Notes: a model not told the origin generated them from the letters alone. A DNA stretch of 64,000 nt from Rhizobiales bacterium GAS188 (GCA_900104855.1 FNSS01000001.1:3410001-3474000); one strand, 5' to 3'; positions 17,414-27,396 are shown, counted from the stretch's first letter. Numbers and translations: made by a program.

Positions 17414-18067
17414 ATGACCGCATCATCCACCCTCGGCCGCCGGGACAAGCTGAAGGAAAAGCTGATCCTGGCGTCCGAAGAGCTCATCGAGACGCAGGGC
17501 CTCTCGGGCGTGAAGGCGCGCCCTCTCGCCGAGGCGGCCGGCTGTGCGCTCGGCGCAATCTACACCGTCTTTCCCGATCTCGACGCGCTGATCCTCGCGG
17601 TGAGCGCCCGCACGCTGGCGCGCCTCGACGCCCATCTGGCGCCGGCCCTCGAGGGGCCTGCTGCGCTTGGCGCGACGCAGAGGGAAACCGCGAGGCGGCG
17701 CCTCGTCGACCTCGCGCTCGCCTATCTGGACTTCGCCCACGCCCATCGGGCGCGCTGGCGGGCCCTGTTCGAGCACCGTCTGCCCGAAGGCAGGAGCGTG
17801 CCGGAATGGCTGGTCGCCGACCAGGCCCGGCTGTTCGGCAAGGTCGAGGCCCTGCTCGAGCCGCTGATGCCGCTGACGGCGGCCGCCGACCGGGCCTTGC
17901 TGGCGCGCTCGCTGTTCTCGGCCGTGCATGGCGTCGTGCTTCTCGGCCTCGAGGAAAAGCTCACCGCCATGCCGATGGGCATCCTGCTCGACCAGGTGGC
18001 GAGCATCGTCGCGGCGCTCGTCAGAGGGCTCGAGGAGCAGGCGCCTTCCCGGGGAGCCGGCGCATGA
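17414..18067 (+). CDS. TetR/AcrR-family transcriptional regulator
   Basis: A 217-residue repressor-type regulator. The N-terminal helix-turn-helix runs about residues 10-60 (KLILASEELIETQGLSGVKARPLAEAAGCALGAIYTVFPDLDALIL). The C-terminal ligand domain contains YLDFAHAHRARWRALFEHRLPEG, as in the WHG-type C-terminal domain. It is divergent from the fused aas gene, and two matching inverted repeats lie between them, so it probably controls phospholipid repair in response to an acyl or lipid signal. That last step is inference. The following gene, yhaO, starts 79 bases downstream and may have its own promoter. Confidence 0.93.
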   Translation: MTASSTLGRRDKLKEKLILASEELIETQGLSGVKARPLAEAAGCALGAIYTVFPDLDALILAVSARTLARLDAHLAPALEGPAALGATQRETARRRLVDLALAYLDFAHAHRARWRALFEHRLPEGRSVPEWLVADQARLFGKVEALLEPLMPLTAAADRALLARSLFSAVHGVVLLGLEEKLTAMPMGILLDQVASIVAALVRGLEEQAPSRGAGA

Positions 18068-18146
18068 CCGCCCTCGCTCTTGCGGCGACGCGGCTGCTAA
18101 GGTCGGTGCGTCGATTCGAGAAGGTCCCCACGCGACGCGAATTGAG

Positions 18147-19406
18147 ATGACCGCCTTCACCTTCCTGCACGCCGCCGATCTGCATCTCGGCAGCCCCTTC
18201 CTCGGGCTATCGCTCAAGGATGAGGAGCTGGCGCGCCGCATGGCCTCAGCCGGCCGCGATGCCTTCCATGCCATGGTCGAGGCGGCGATCGCCGAGAAGG
18301 TCGCCTTCGTGGTGATCGCCGGCGACATCTATGACGGGGAATGGAAGGACGCTTCGATCGGCCTGTTCTTCAACCGCGAGGTGGCCCGTCTCGACCGGGC
18401 CGGCATCCGGGTGTTCCTGGTCAAGGGTAATCACGACGCCGAGAGCGTGGTGACGAAGAGCGTCACCTTGCCGGGCAGCGTCAGCGAGTTCCCGAGCCGC
18501 GCACCGGCGAGCTTCCGTCTGGACGAGCTCAAGGTCGTGCTGCATGGCCGCAGCTTCCCCGACCGGGTGGTGGCCGAGAATTATGCGCTGACCTATCCGG
18601 CCGCGCAGCCCGGCTGGTTCAATATCGGCGTGCTGCACACCTCCTGCACGGGGCGCCCACCGCATGCGCCCTACGCTCCCTGCACGCTTCAGGACCTCGC
18701 GACGCGCGGCTATCAGTACTGGGCGCTCGGCCATGTGCATGATCACGAGATCCTGAGCCAGGATCCCTATGTGGTCTATCCGGGCAATATCCAGGGCCGC
18801 AGCATCCGCGAGACGGGAGCTAAGGGCGTGATGCTCGTCGATGTCGAGGACGGGGCCGTGACGGGCCTGCGTCGGCTGATCCTGGACAAGGCGCGCTTCG
18901 CTCTTGTGCCGGTCGATCTCGGCGGCGTCGAAAGCGTCGAGGCGGCGCTGGGGCGGATCGAGGAGGCGCTGCGCGAGCCGGTGCGCCAGTCCGAGGGGCG
19001 GCTGCTCTTGGCCCGCATCGAGCTCGTGGGCGAGACCGCGCTGCACCGGCGTCTCGCGGCCGAGCGCCAGATGCTGCGTGACGAGGTCCAGGCCGCCGCG
19101 CATCGCCTGCATGAGGATGCCTTCATCGAGGATCTGGTGATGCGCACCAGCGAGCCGCGCGGCCCGGCCGGGCGAGCCGAGACGGGACTGGCGGAGACTG
19201 GGCTTCTCGATCCGGCGGCCTTGATCGCCGGGCTCGAAGCCGATGCGGGACTGCGCGCCGAGGCTCAGGCGCTGCTCGGCCAGATCGCCGGCAGGCTGCC
19301 GGCAAGCGTCGCTGACGGCTCACCGCCGCTTGCGGACGAGCTCGACACCCTTCTCCGTGAGGCGACGGCGCTGGTGCTCGGCCGGCTGACGCTCGAGGAC
19401 AGCTGA
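18147..19406 (+). CDS. yhaO: YhaO-type metallophosphoesterase (Mre11/SbcD-like)
   Basis: A 419-residue nuclease-type metallophosphoesterase. The metal-binding motifs appear in order: FLHAADLHLGSPF, VIAGDIYDGEW, VKGNHDAES, GVLHTS and ALGHVHDHEI, with YPGNIQGRSIRETGAKG completing the Mre11-like domain by about residue 235. A capping and helical region follows that would contact the ATPase partner. ATG at 18147 begins MTAFTFLHAADLHLG; longer upstream readings lack family similarity. The next gene starts three bases after its stop and encodes the YhaN-type ATPase, so the two should form an SbcCD/Mre11-Rad50-like complex acting on DNA ends or hairpins. Confidence 0.93.
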   Translation: MTAFTFLHAADLHLGSPFLGLSLKDEELARRMASAGRDAFHAMVEAAIAEKVAFVVIAGDIYDGEWKDASIGLFFNREVARLDRAGIRVFLVKGNHDAESVVTKSVTLPGSVSEFPSRAPASFRLDELKVVLHGRSFPDRVVAENYALTYPAAQPGWFNIGVLHTSCTGRPPHAPYAPCTLQDLATRGYQYWALGHVHDHEILSQDPYVVYPGNIQGRSIRETGAKGVMLVDVEDGAVTGLRRLILDKARFALVPVDLGGVESVEAALGRIEEALREPVRQSEGRLLLARIELVGETALHRRLAAERQMLRDEVQAAAHRLHEDAFIEDLVMRTSEPRGPAGRAETGLAETGLLDPAALIAGLEADAGLRAEAQALLGQIAGRLPASVADGSPPLADELDTLLREATALVLGRLTLEDS

Positions 19407-19409
19407 GCC

Positions 19410-22400
19410 GTGAGATTCCGGCTCCTCGCTCTCGAACGCTACGGCTCGCTGACGGATCGTGAGATCCGTTTCCGGCAAAGCGCGCGCCTGCATGTCGTGC
19501 ATGGCCGCAACGAAGCCGGCAAGAGCACGGCGCTCGCGGCTATCGCTGATCTGCTGTTCGGCTTCGAGCATCGCACCCGCTTCGATTTCCTGCACGCGGC
19601 TCCCGATCTGCGTATCGGCGCCGAGATCGTGGCGAGCGGCGGGGAGCATCTTGCCTTCCGGCGCCGCAAGGGTCGGCGCGACACTTTGCGCGGCGCCGAT
19701 GAGACCGCCTTGGGCGACGATGCGCTGGCTCCCTTCCTCGGCGGCGTCACGCGCGGGGTCTTCACGCGGGCCTTCGGGCTCTCGACCGAGACCTTGCGCG
19801 AAGGCGCGCAGGACATGCTGAAGGCCGATGGCGATATCGGCGCCTCGCTGTTTGCCGCGGCCTCGGGCCTGCATGAGCCGAGCGAGCTGCGTCGGCATCT
19901 GGACACCGAGGCCGACGCCATCTTCGCACCGCGCGCCGCAAAGGATCGCCGCTTCTATCAGGCACTCGAACGCTTCGAGGCAGCCCGCAAGGCCATGCGC
20001 GAGGACGAGCTGCGCGGTGCCGATTGGAAGGCGCTGAATGCCGGCATCGCGGAGCTGGCCGACAAGCTGCGCGACATCGATCAACAGCGTGCCAAGGCCC
20101 TGGCCGAAAAGGCGAGGTTGCTGCGCCTGAAGCGCCTCGCGCCCCTGGCGCGGCTCTTCGACCAGGCCGTTGAGGCGCTCGATGATCTCGGAGCCGTGCT
20201 CGACGTGCCGCCGGGCTTCGCCGAGCGGCTGCGCCGGGCGCTCGCCCGTGAGGCTGAAGCAAACGAGCGGCGCGGCGCCACCGCCCATACGGTCGAGCTC
20301 CTGCGGCGCGAGCGCGAGGCGCTGTCGGTCGACGATGCGCTCGTGGCGCGGGCGGCCGAGATCGCCGAGCAATTCGCCGAGACCGGGCAATACGCCAAGG
20401 CCAAGGAAGACCTGCCGGGCGTCGATCGCGAAGCCGAGGGCTTGCGCCAGGATCTGGAGGCGCTGGCGAGGCGGCTCGGCCTGGTATGCGCAGCCGATAT
20501 CGACCGGCATTTGCCGTCAGATGCCGACCTCGCGGCGTTGCGCGGTCTCTGCAAGGAAGGTCAGGCGCTCGAGGTCGAACTCGCAGGGCTCAGCGCCAGT
20601 CTGGCGCGCGAACGCCAGGCGCATGGCGCCTTGGCGCGCGAGGCGGTCGAGCGCGGCGGCACAGCGCAAGATCCCGAGCCGTTGCGCGAGCGCCTCGCAG
20701 CCTTCGAGCCGGGATTGCGGCGCCTGGAGCAGAAGGCCGATCTGCAGCGCGCCATCGAGCAGGAGGCGCGTGCCATCGCTGAGGCGACACTCCGGCTCGA
20801 CCCATCTGTGGCAGCGCTCGATGCGCTCGCGAGGGTGCCGCTGCCGGCGCCCGAGACCATTGCGCGCTTCCGCCGGGACTTCGACAGGCTCGGCAAGATT
20901 CTGGACCGAGCCCGCGAAGAGGTGCAGGCGGCGGCGAGAGCCTGCCTCGAGATCGAGACGGCACTCGGGCGGCTGAGTGCGGGGCGCAAGCTGCCGAGCC
21001 CGGAGGCCATTGGGACGGAGCGGAGCGAGCGCGACGCCGAATGGGCGAAGCTGCGCGCAGCGCTTCACGGTGCCGCGCTTGCGCCGGCGGCGCGTTCCTC
21101 CTCGGTCGCCGGCTTCGAGCGGCATCTGGCTGAGGCGGACCGCCTCGCCGACGAGGCGCTGGGTGATGCCAAACGCGTCGCCGAGCACGCTTTGCAGCAG
21201 CGCAATCTCGGCGCGGCACGCGAGCGGCAGGCGAAGGCGCAGGCAGCGCTCGCCGAGATCGAAGCACAGGAGCGTGAGCTGACCGGGGCTTGGCGCGCCG
21301 CCTTCGCGTCCTCGGGCGTATCGCCGCTCACTCCAGCCGAGATGGCACCGTGGTCTGTGGCGGTTGCGGCCTTGCTCGATCGGCGCGCGCAGCTCGAGGA
21401 GCGGCGCCAGAAGCTCATTGGGGTCGAACAGGAGGGGCAATCCCTGCTGCCTGGGCTGCGGGAAATGGCCCAAGCCATCGGGCTCCAAGCTGTCGCACTT
21501 ACTGGGCTCGACGAGGCGCCGGCCTTGATCGCAGGGCGGCTCGAGGCGCGACTGCGCCGTCTCTCGGATGCCTGGCAGGCGGCACGCGGCCTCGCCGCCC
21601 GGATCGATGCCTCGCGCGCCAGGATCGAGGAGCTCGAGGCATCGCTGCAAGAAGCCTCGAACCGGTCGTGCCAATGGACGCAGCGCTGGCAGGCGGGCCT
21701 GCCCAAGCTCGGCCTTGCGCCCGCCACGACGCTCGCCGCGGCCGAGGCCGCCATCAAGGCCTGGGACGAAGTGCCGGATGCGATGCGCCTCATCGCCAGG
21801 GAGGAGCGCCGCATCGCCGGCATGCGACGCGACAATCTCGATTTCGAGCGGCGGACCATGGAACTCATGCGCGCCCTGGCGCCGGACCTCGTCGAGGCGC
21901 CGGCGCAAATCGCCACCAAAGCTCTGCATGAACGGGCCGCTGCGGCCGCGCAGGCCGCGGCGCGGCGTCGCGATTGCGACACGAGGCTTAGCTCCGCCAT
22001 CGAGACGGACAGGCTCGCTGACGAGGGGCTCGCCGAGGCACGGGCGGCGCTGGCCGGGCTCGCCGCCGAGGCCGGGCTTGGGGAGAGCGAGAGCCTGCAG
22101 GCGGTGCTGACGCGTCTCGACCGGCACGCGGCTCTGCGGGCCGGGCTGCGCGACCGGCACGAGAACATGCTCTCCCTGGCCGATGGTCTCGACGAAGAAT
22201 CGATCAAGACCGAACTTGCGGGCTTCGATGCCGACACGCTGGAGCAGAGGCTCTCCGAGCTCGAGCGCGAAACCGAAAGGCTGGAGCTCGAAAGCAAGGA
22301 GAGCTTCGCCGAGCACGATCGCGAGGTGAGGCGCAGAGCAGCGCTGGAGCTCGGCGCCGGGGCCGAGCTTGCGGCCCAGAAAAGGCGCAATGCCGAAGGC

Positions 22401-22904
22401 GAATTGGCGGCGGCGGCGCGCGATTGGGCGGTGCTGAAGCTCGGCGCGCTCCTGCTCGGAAGGGCGATCGAGCGGCACCGGGAAGCGGCTCACAACCCGC
22501 TGATGGCGCGGGCCGGCGAGGTGTTCGCCAAGCTGACCGGCGGCGCCTTCTCTGGCCTAGGCTCGCTCTATGACGAAGGCGATCTGCCCCTCCTCGTGGC
22601 GCGCCGCGCCAGTGGGGCTGGTCTCAGGATCGAGGCGCTGAGCGAGGGCACGCGCGACCAGCTCTATCTGGCTTTGCGCCTCGCTTATGTGCAGAGCTAC
22701 GCGTCCCGCCTCGAGCCGCCGCCCTTCATCGCCGACGATATCTTCGTGACCTTCGACGACGAGCGCACCGCCCATGGCGTTGCGGCCCTCGCGGAGATCG
22801 GCACCGATCTGCAATGCATCCTGTTCACGCATCATCGCCGTACCGCCGAGATCGCCGCCGAGCGGCTCGGCGACGAGGCCGACATCATCGAGCTTCAGGA
22901 TTGA
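19410..22904 (+). CDS. yhaN: YhaN-type AAA/SMC-like ATPase
   Basis: A 1164-residue ABC/SMC-type ATPase and partner of YhaO. Residues 1-110 hold the N-terminal lobe with Walker A HGRNEAGKSTALAAI. About residues 180-1010 are charged and Ala/Leu/Glu-rich, with long stretches expected to form coiled coils. There is no CxxC zinc hook of the Rad50 type that I can see. The C-terminal lobe has the signature-like LSEGTRDQLYLALRLAY and Walker B FIADDIFVTFDDERT, followed by LFTHH. The start is GTG at 19410, translationally close to yhaO. The pair is separate from any sbcCD genes and from any visible defence genes. Confidence 0.93.
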   Translation: MRFRLLALERYGSLTDREIRFRQSARLHVVHGRNEAGKSTALAAIADLLFGFEHRTRFDFLHAAPDLRIGAEIVASGGEHLAFRRRKGRRDTLRGADETALGDDALAPFLGGVTRGVFTRAFGLSTETLREGAQDMLKADGDIGASLFAAASGLHEPSELRRHLDTEADAIFAPRAAKDRRFYQALERFEAARKAMREDELRGADWKALNAGIAELADKLRDIDQQRAKALAEKARLLRLKRLAPLARLFDQAVEALDDLGAVLDVPPGFAERLRRALAREAEANERRGATAHTVELLRREREALSVDDALVARAAEIAEQFAETGQYAKAKEDLPGVDREAEGLRQDLEALARRLGLVCAADIDRHLPSDADLAALRGLCKEGQALEVELAGLSASLARERQAHGALAREAVERGGTAQDPEPLRERLAAFEPGLRRLEQKADLQRAIEQEARAIAEATLRLDPSVAALDALARVPLPAPETIARFRRDFDRLGKILDRAREEVQAAARACLEIETALGRLSAGRKLPSPEAIGTERSERDAEWAKLRAALHGAALAPAARSSSVAGFERHLAEADRLADEALGDAKRVAEHALQQRNLGAARERQAKAQAALAEIEAQERELTGAWRAAFASSGVSPLTPAEMAPWSVAVAALLDRRAQLEERRQKLIGVEQEGQSLLPGLREMAQAIGLQAVALTGLDEAPALIAGRLEARLRRLSDAWQAARGLAARIDASRARIEELEASLQEASNRSCQWTQRWQAGLPKLGLAPATTLAAAEAAIKAWDEVPDAMRLIAREERRIAGMRRDNLDFERRTMELMRALAPDLVEAPAQIATKALHERAAAAAQAAARRRDCDTRLSSAIETDRLADEGLAEARAALAGLAAEAGLGESESLQAVLTRLDRHAALRAGLRDRHENMLSLADGLDEESIKTELAGFDADTLEQRLSELERETERLELESKESFAEHDREVRRRAALELGAGAELAAQKRRNAEGELAAAARDWAVLKLGALLLGRAIERHREAAHNPLMARAGEVFAKLTGGAFSGLGSLYDEGDLPLLVARRASGAGLRIEALSEGTRDQLYLALRLAYVQSYASRLEPPPFIADDIFVTFDDERTAHGVAALAEIGTDLQCILFTHHRRTAEIAAERLGDEADIIELQD

Positions 22905-22924
22905 TCCTGGCAACGCCATGCGAC

Positions 22925-24265
22925 TCAATCGGCGGCTTGCAGCATCTTGTTGACCCCGGCCCCGTCGGCGCGCCCGCGGATGCCGGCCGGCATTGCCGCG
23001 CCATGGGCTTCGATCAGCTCATCGGTCATGGCGCGGATTTCCTTCAACGAGAGAACGCTGGCCGCATGACGGTCGAGCATGGCGGCGCGATGGACGCGCT
23101 GCCGATCTCCTTCGAGAGCCGCGCGCACGGTCAGGTCCTGCACGAAGACATGCGGCGCGCAATGCGCGGCGAGCTCAGGTGGCAGCGCGCCGACATGCAC
23201 CGGACGTAGCCCGTTGCGATCGACCACGACCGGCACTTCGACGCAGCATCCTTCCGGCAGGTTGTCGATCAGGCGGGTATTCTCGACGTTGCCATAGATC
23301 AGCGCCGTCTTGCCCGTGACCATCGCGTGGATGATGGTCGCGCCATATTCGGCGCTGCGCTCCAGCGGGAAGCTCTCCTCCGCCAGGAGCTTGCGGCGGG
23401 TCTCAGCATAGCGCTGAAGATTGCGCTCGCTGCGACGGATATACTCGTCGACGGGCACGTCGAACTCGGCGATCTGGTCGTCCCGGCGCAGGAAATAGGG
23501 CGTGTATTCGGCGCTATGCTCGCTCGACTCGCTGACGAAGCGGCCGAGCTGGTACATCAGCTCGAAGCGTATCTTGTCCTTGGCATAGATATCAGGATCC
23601 CTTCCCGCCTCGAACAGGCGCGGATACGCATCCTCTCCGTCGATCATCAGGCGCAGGAACCACGTCATGTGATTGATGCCGGCGCAGTCATAGGAGAGAC
23701 GGCTCAAATCGACATTCAAGTATTCGGCCAGGTCCTGCGATGTGTGCTGCACGTTGTGGCAGAGGCCGACAACGCGCTGTTGCGGGAAGGCCTTGTAGAC
23801 AGCCCAAGTCAGGATGCTCATCGGGTTGGTGTAGTTCAGCAATGTCGCGCCCGGACAGACGGCCTGCATGTCGGCGACCAGGTCGAGCATGAATGGGATG
23901 GTGCGCAGGCCGCGGAAGATGCCGCCGATGCCGACCGTGTCGGCGATGGTCTGCTTCAGCCCGTATTTGGTCGGAATTTCGAAATCGAGCAGCGTCGCCT
24001 CGTGCATGCCGATCTGCACCATGTTGATGACGAAGTCGGCCCCGTCGAGAGAGGCGCGTCGGCTCCTGTGTTCCTCGATCACCGAAGAGGCGCCGAATTG
24101 CCTCGCGGTCCAGCGCGCCATCATGCCGGCCGTCTCCAGCCGCTCCTCGTCGATGTCGTGCAGCGCGATCGTGCAGTCCTTGAGCTCGGGCAGGCTCAAT
24201 ATGTCGGTCAAGAGGTTCTTGACGAACACCACGCTGCCGGCGCCGATCATGGCGATTTTGGTCAT
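22925..24265 (-). CDS. Glycoside hydrolase family 4 alpha-glucosidase/alpha-galactosidase
   Basis: NAD- and metal-dependent glycosidase that cleaves by redox-elimination. It has the N-terminal Rossmann motif MTKIAMIGAGSVVFVKNLL, the substrate-site motif LNYTNPMSILTWA, and the metal ligands in VGLCHNVQHTS (Cys) and CAGINHMTWFL (His). At 446 residues it matches MelA/AglA-like enzymes. It is the last gene of a LacI-controlled importer operon, 11 bases after the second permease, so it probably hydrolyses the imported alpha-linked sugar in the cytoplasm. Whether glucoside or galactoside is the substrate is not visible. Confidence 0.93.
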   Translation of the reverse strand: MTKIAMIGAGSVVFVKNLLTDILSLPELKDCTIALHDIDEERLETAGMMARWTARQFGASSVIEEHRSRRASLDGADFVINMVQIGMHEATLLDFEIPTKYGLKQTIADTVGIGGIFRGLRTIPFMLDLVADMQAVCPGATLLNYTNPMSILTWAVYKAFPQQRVVGLCHNVQHTSQDLAEYLNVDLSRLSYDCAGINHMTWFLRLMIDGEDAYPRLFEAGRDPDIYAKDKIRFELMYQLGRFVSESSEHSAEYTPYFLRRDDQIAEFDVPVDEYIRRSERNLQRYAETRRKLLAEESFPLERSAEYGATIIHAMVTGKTALIYGNVENTRLIDNLPEGCCVEVPVVVDRNGLRPVHVGALPPELAAHCAPHVFVQDLTVRAALEGDRQRVHRAAMLDRHAASVLSLKEIRAMTDELIEAHGAAMPAGIRGRADGAGVNKMLQAAD

Positions 24266-24276
24266 TCGAAGGCTCC

Positions 24277-25098
24277 TTATTTCAGGCCGGTGCTGGCGAT
24301 GCCCTGGATCAGGAATCGCTGGAAGGCGATGAAGATGATCAACATGGGCGCGAGGCTCAAAAGCGCGAGCGCCATCACCTGGCCCCATTCGGGATTGACC
24401 TCGCCGCGCAGCAGGTTGAGGCCGAGCGGCAATGTGTAGGCGTCGTGGTCGGTGAGCACGACCAGCGGCCAGGAGAAATCGTTCCAGCGCCACATGAAGG
24501 TGAAGATCACCAGCACCGCGATGATGGGCCGCGAGAGCGGCACCACGATGCGCAGGAAAATGCGCAGCTCGCTGGCGCCGTCGAGCCGTGCGGCCTCCAG
24601 CAGCTCATCGGGGATTGCCACCATGAATTGCCGGACCATGAAGATCCCGAAGGCTTCCGCGGCCCGCGGCAGGATGACGCCCCAGGGCGTGTTCAACAGG
24701 CCGAGCCACGCGGTGATCAGAAATTCCGGCACCAGGATCACCTGGATCGGGATCATCAACGTGCCGAGAATGGCGAAGAACAGTATATTGCGGCCGGCAA
24801 ACCGGAATTTGGCGAAGGTATAGCCGCAGAGTAGGTTGGCGAACACGGTGATGACGACGCCGACGACGGCGATGAACAAGGAATTTGCCGTCCAGCCGAG
24901 CAGCGGATAGTGCTGCCGGATCGCGTGGAAATTGTCGAACGTCATATGTGTGGGCAGGAGCGCGACGAGCGCCGCGAAGATCTCGTCACGTGGCCGCACC
25001 GCGGTTGCGAACATCCAATAGATCGGGAAGGCCATCACCACCGCGCCGGCGACGAGCGCCAGCCAGATCATGGCGTTGCCTGGCCGAGCTCTCCTCAT
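24277..25098 (-). CDS. Sugar ABC transporter permease, MalG type
   Basis: A 273-residue inner-membrane permease with six probable helices. The cytoplasmic coupling motif EAARLDGASELRIFLRIVVPLSRP (EAA loop) lies around residues 166-190, and the MalG-like C-terminus is LIIFIAFQRFLIQGIASTGLK. The start ATG at 25098 overlaps the stop of the upstream permease gene as ATGA, which indicates translational coupling. It should form a heterodimeric channel with that permease. No ATPase gene is present in the operon, so a shared MsmK/UgpC-type ATPase encoded elsewhere must energise it. Confidence 0.94.
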   Translation of the reverse strand: MRRARPGNAMIWLALVAGAVVMAFPIYWMFATAVRPRDEIFAALVALLPTHMTFDNFHAIRQHYPLLGWTANSLFIAVVGVVITVFANLLCGYTFAKFRFAGRNILFFAILGTLMIPIQVILVPEFLITAWLGLLNTPWGVILPRAAEAFGIFMVRQFMVAIPDELLEAARLDGASELRIFLRIVVPLSRPIIAVLVIFTFMWRWNDFSWPLVVLTDHDAYTLPLGLNLLRGEVNPEWGQVMALALLSLAPMLIIFIAFQRFLIQGIASTGLK

Positions 25099-26036
25099 AG
25101 CGCGCTCTGCGCCTGCCGGCCGGCGCGCCATTGCACGATGGTGAAGACGAGGATCAGTAGGTAGAGCACGACGCCCATCGCGCTCGCATACCCCATCTCC
25201 GACGTCACGAACGCCGAGGTGAAGATGTATTGCACCACCATCGTCGTCGAGAAGCCCGGACCGCCACCGGTCATGACGTAAACGAGGTCGAACACCTGGA
25301 ATGAGTTGATGATGTCGAGGATCAGCAAAAGGAAGGTGGCCGACGACAGCAGCGGCCATGTGACGTGGCGGAACTGCGCCAGGGTCGACGCGCCGTCGAT
25401 CCGCGCCGCCTCATAGTAGACGGGCGGGATCGACTGCAGCGCCGCAAGATACACGACCATGTTGAATCCGACGCGCACCCACAGCGTTGCGAAGGCGAGC
25501 GAGGGCAGCGCCCATTGCGGCTTGGACAGCCAGGCGATCCGGTCGATGCCGAGATGCACCAGCATCGTGTTGATGACGCCGTAATTGTCGTTGAACATCC
25601 AGGCGGCGATCGTGCCGGCCGCAACCGACGAGACGACCACAGGCAGGAAGTAGACGCTGCGGATCAGCGCGCGGCCCGGGAAGCGCCGGTTGAGGCCGAT
25701 CGCCAGCAAAAGGCCGATCGCCATGCTGGTGGGAACGACGCTCAGCGCATAAAGGCCGGTGTTCCTGAGCGCCTGCCAGAACAGCGGATCGCGTGAGATC
25801 CGCAGATAATTGCCGAGACCGAGCCATTCGGCATCGCCGATCAGGCTCCAATCATGGAAGCTGATATAGACGGCGTAGAGAAGCGGCAGGAAGCTGAACA
25901 GGCCGAACAGGATGAGGTTCGGCGAGATGAAGAGATAGGGCGTCAGCCAGCGCCGCCGCTTTGCCCATCGATGCGCAAGAAGCTCGAGCGGGCGCGGCGC
26001 GGCCGAGGCCGAAAGAAGGGCGGGCGAGACCGACAT
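25095..26036 (-). CDS. Sugar ABC transporter permease, MalF type
   Basis: A 313-residue permease with six probable helices (first at ISPNLILFGLFSFLPLLYAVYI). The EAA loop is YEAARIDGASTLAQFRHVTWPLL near residues 215-240. The conserved region TGGGPGFSTTMVVQYIFTSAF is typical of MalF/UgpA-like proteins. Its ATG shares one base with the stop of the substrate-binding protein gene (TGATG), and its stop overlaps the next permease, so all three are translationally linked. Confidence 0.94.
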   Translation of the reverse strand: MSVSPALLSASAAPRPLELLAHRWAKRRRWLTPYLFISPNLILFGLFSFLPLLYAVYISFHDWSLIGDAEWLGLGNYLRISRDPLFWQALRNTGLYALSVVPTSMAIGLLLAIGLNRRFPGRALIRSVYFLPVVVSSVAAGTIAAWMFNDNYGVINTMLVHLGIDRIAWLSKPQWALPSLAFATLWVRVGFNMVVYLAALQSIPPVYYEAARIDGASTLAQFRHVTWPLLSSATFLLLILDIINSFQVFDLVYVMTGGGPGFSTTMVVQYIFTSAFVTSEMGYASAMGVVLYLLILVFTIVQWRAGRQAQSAL

Positions 26037-27337
26037 CAGGTGGAGAGCAGGGCCTGGACGCGGGTGTCGATCGCCTTCGCCGTCGCCGTGGCATCCTGGT
26101 CGGAGGTGAAGGCGAGATCGAACTGGTCCGTCAGCGCCACATTGATCTTGCTGAACACCGGCATGGTCACCGTACGTACCAGATGGGACGGAATGGTGCT
26201 CGACTGCTTGACGAACACCTCCATTGCATCGGGCCGCAGAGCATAAGGCAGTCGCTCCGTCATCAGGGACTTGCGGACCGGGAGGAATTGGGCGCTAGTG
26301 ACGAAGTCGCGCATCTTCTCCTTGCCCGACAGGAATTTCAGGAAATCCGCAGCGAGCTCCGGATGCTTGCAGTCGCGGGAGATCGCCAGGCAGTTGCCGC
26401 CGAGATCGGATGCCATCGCCACGTCGCGGGGCATGTAGGTGACGCCCCAGTCCGCCTTCATGTTCTTGGTCAGGAACGGAATCTGCCAGTCGCCATGGAG
26501 CAGCATGCCGATCGTGCCGTTGGCGAACAGATTCTGCGGTTGTTCGCTGCTCTTGATGGACGTGCTCGGCGGCACAAGGCCTTCCTTGAACCAGGACTGC
26601 GTCCAGGCGATCGTCTCGATCCCCTTCGGCGTCGCGAGTTGCGATGCGGTCAAATCCTCATTCAGCAGCTCACCACCATGTTGGTAGAGGAAAGGCAGCC
26701 ACCGATATGCCGCGTTCTGCCAGCCCATCGCAAAGCCATATGGCGCACCGGCTTTTTCCTTCAGGGCGCGCGCAACGCGGATGAAGTCCTGCCATGACCA
26801 GCTCGTTTCAAGACTGGTCGGCACCTCGACGCCGATCTTCTGCAACAGATCGCGATTATAGTAGAGCGCGAAAGTATCGGTGTGGTGCGGCATCGCATAA
26901 GGCCGCCCCTTATAGGTCACCGCCTGCAGGAACGCCGGCTCGAAATCGGCGGAGTAGCTGGCATCGACATAGGGGCCGAGGTCGATCACGGCGCGTGTGC
27001 TCGCATAGCGGCCGATCTGTTGATACTGCACGCGGAAGATGTCGGGCGCCTGCCGCCCCGCAAGCCGCGTGTCCACCTGCTGATAGAGTTGCATCGCGTT
27101 GCCATTCACCTCCAGGCGAATGGCGATCTCGGGATGCTGCGTCTGGTATTCCGCGATCGCCGCATTGAATGCGTCTTGTTCCGCCTGCGCGCCCCACACC
27201 GTCATGGTCAGCGGCGTGGTTGTCTGCGCGCGCGCCCGGAGGTCTCCGGCGAGCACCATCCCGGCGCCTGCCCCGAGCAGAGCGCGACGGCTGAGCGTGC
27301 CTCGACCGGTGGTGAGATCCTTCCGCACCTTGTTCAT
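26036..27337 (-). CDS. Sugar ABC transporter substrate-binding protein
   Basis: A 433-residue extracytoplasmic binding protein (SBP_bac_1 type). The N-terminus carries SRRALLGAGAGMVLAGDLRARAQ, an RR-containing signal ending in an ARAQ-type cleavage site, so export may be by Tat. Family landmarks include MTVWGAQAEQDAFNAAIAEYQ, DIFRVQYQQIGRYAS, GRPYAMPHHTDTFALYYNRDLLQKIG and GTIGMLLHGDWQIPFL. AGGAGG precedes the ATG. It should deliver an oligosaccharide or glycoside to the MalF/MalG-type pair downstream. The transcription unit follows the LacI gene by only 59 bases. Confidence 0.94.
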   Translation of the reverse strand: MNKVRKDLTTGRGTLSRRALLGAGAGMVLAGDLRARAQTTTPLTMTVWGAQAEQDAFNAAIAEYQTQHPEIAIRLEVNGNAMQLYQQVDTRLAGRQAPDIFRVQYQQIGRYASTRAVIDLGPYVDASYSADFEPAFLQAVTYKGRPYAMPHHTDTFALYYNRDLLQKIGVEVPTSLETSWSWQDFIRVARALKEKAGAPYGFAMGWQNAAYRWLPFLYQHGGELLNEDLTASQLATPKGIETIAWTQSWFKEGLVPPSTSIKSSEQPQNLFANGTIGMLLHGDWQIPFLTKNMKADWGVTYMPRDVAMASDLGGNCLAISRDCKHPELAADFLKFLSGKEKMRDFVTSAQFLPVRKSLMTERLPYALRPDAMEVFVKQSSTIPSHLVRTVTMPVFSKINVALTDQFDLAFTSDQDATATAKAIDTRVQALLST

Positions 27338-27396
27338 TTCGCTCCCTCCTGTTTTCGGCTCATGATGTCTTGGTCGACAGTTTCTTGGCCGATAGT

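Noticed and set aside
20517..22493. Minus-strand open frame of 658 codons opposite yhaN
   Set aside because: Antisense shadow of a long coiled-coil gene.
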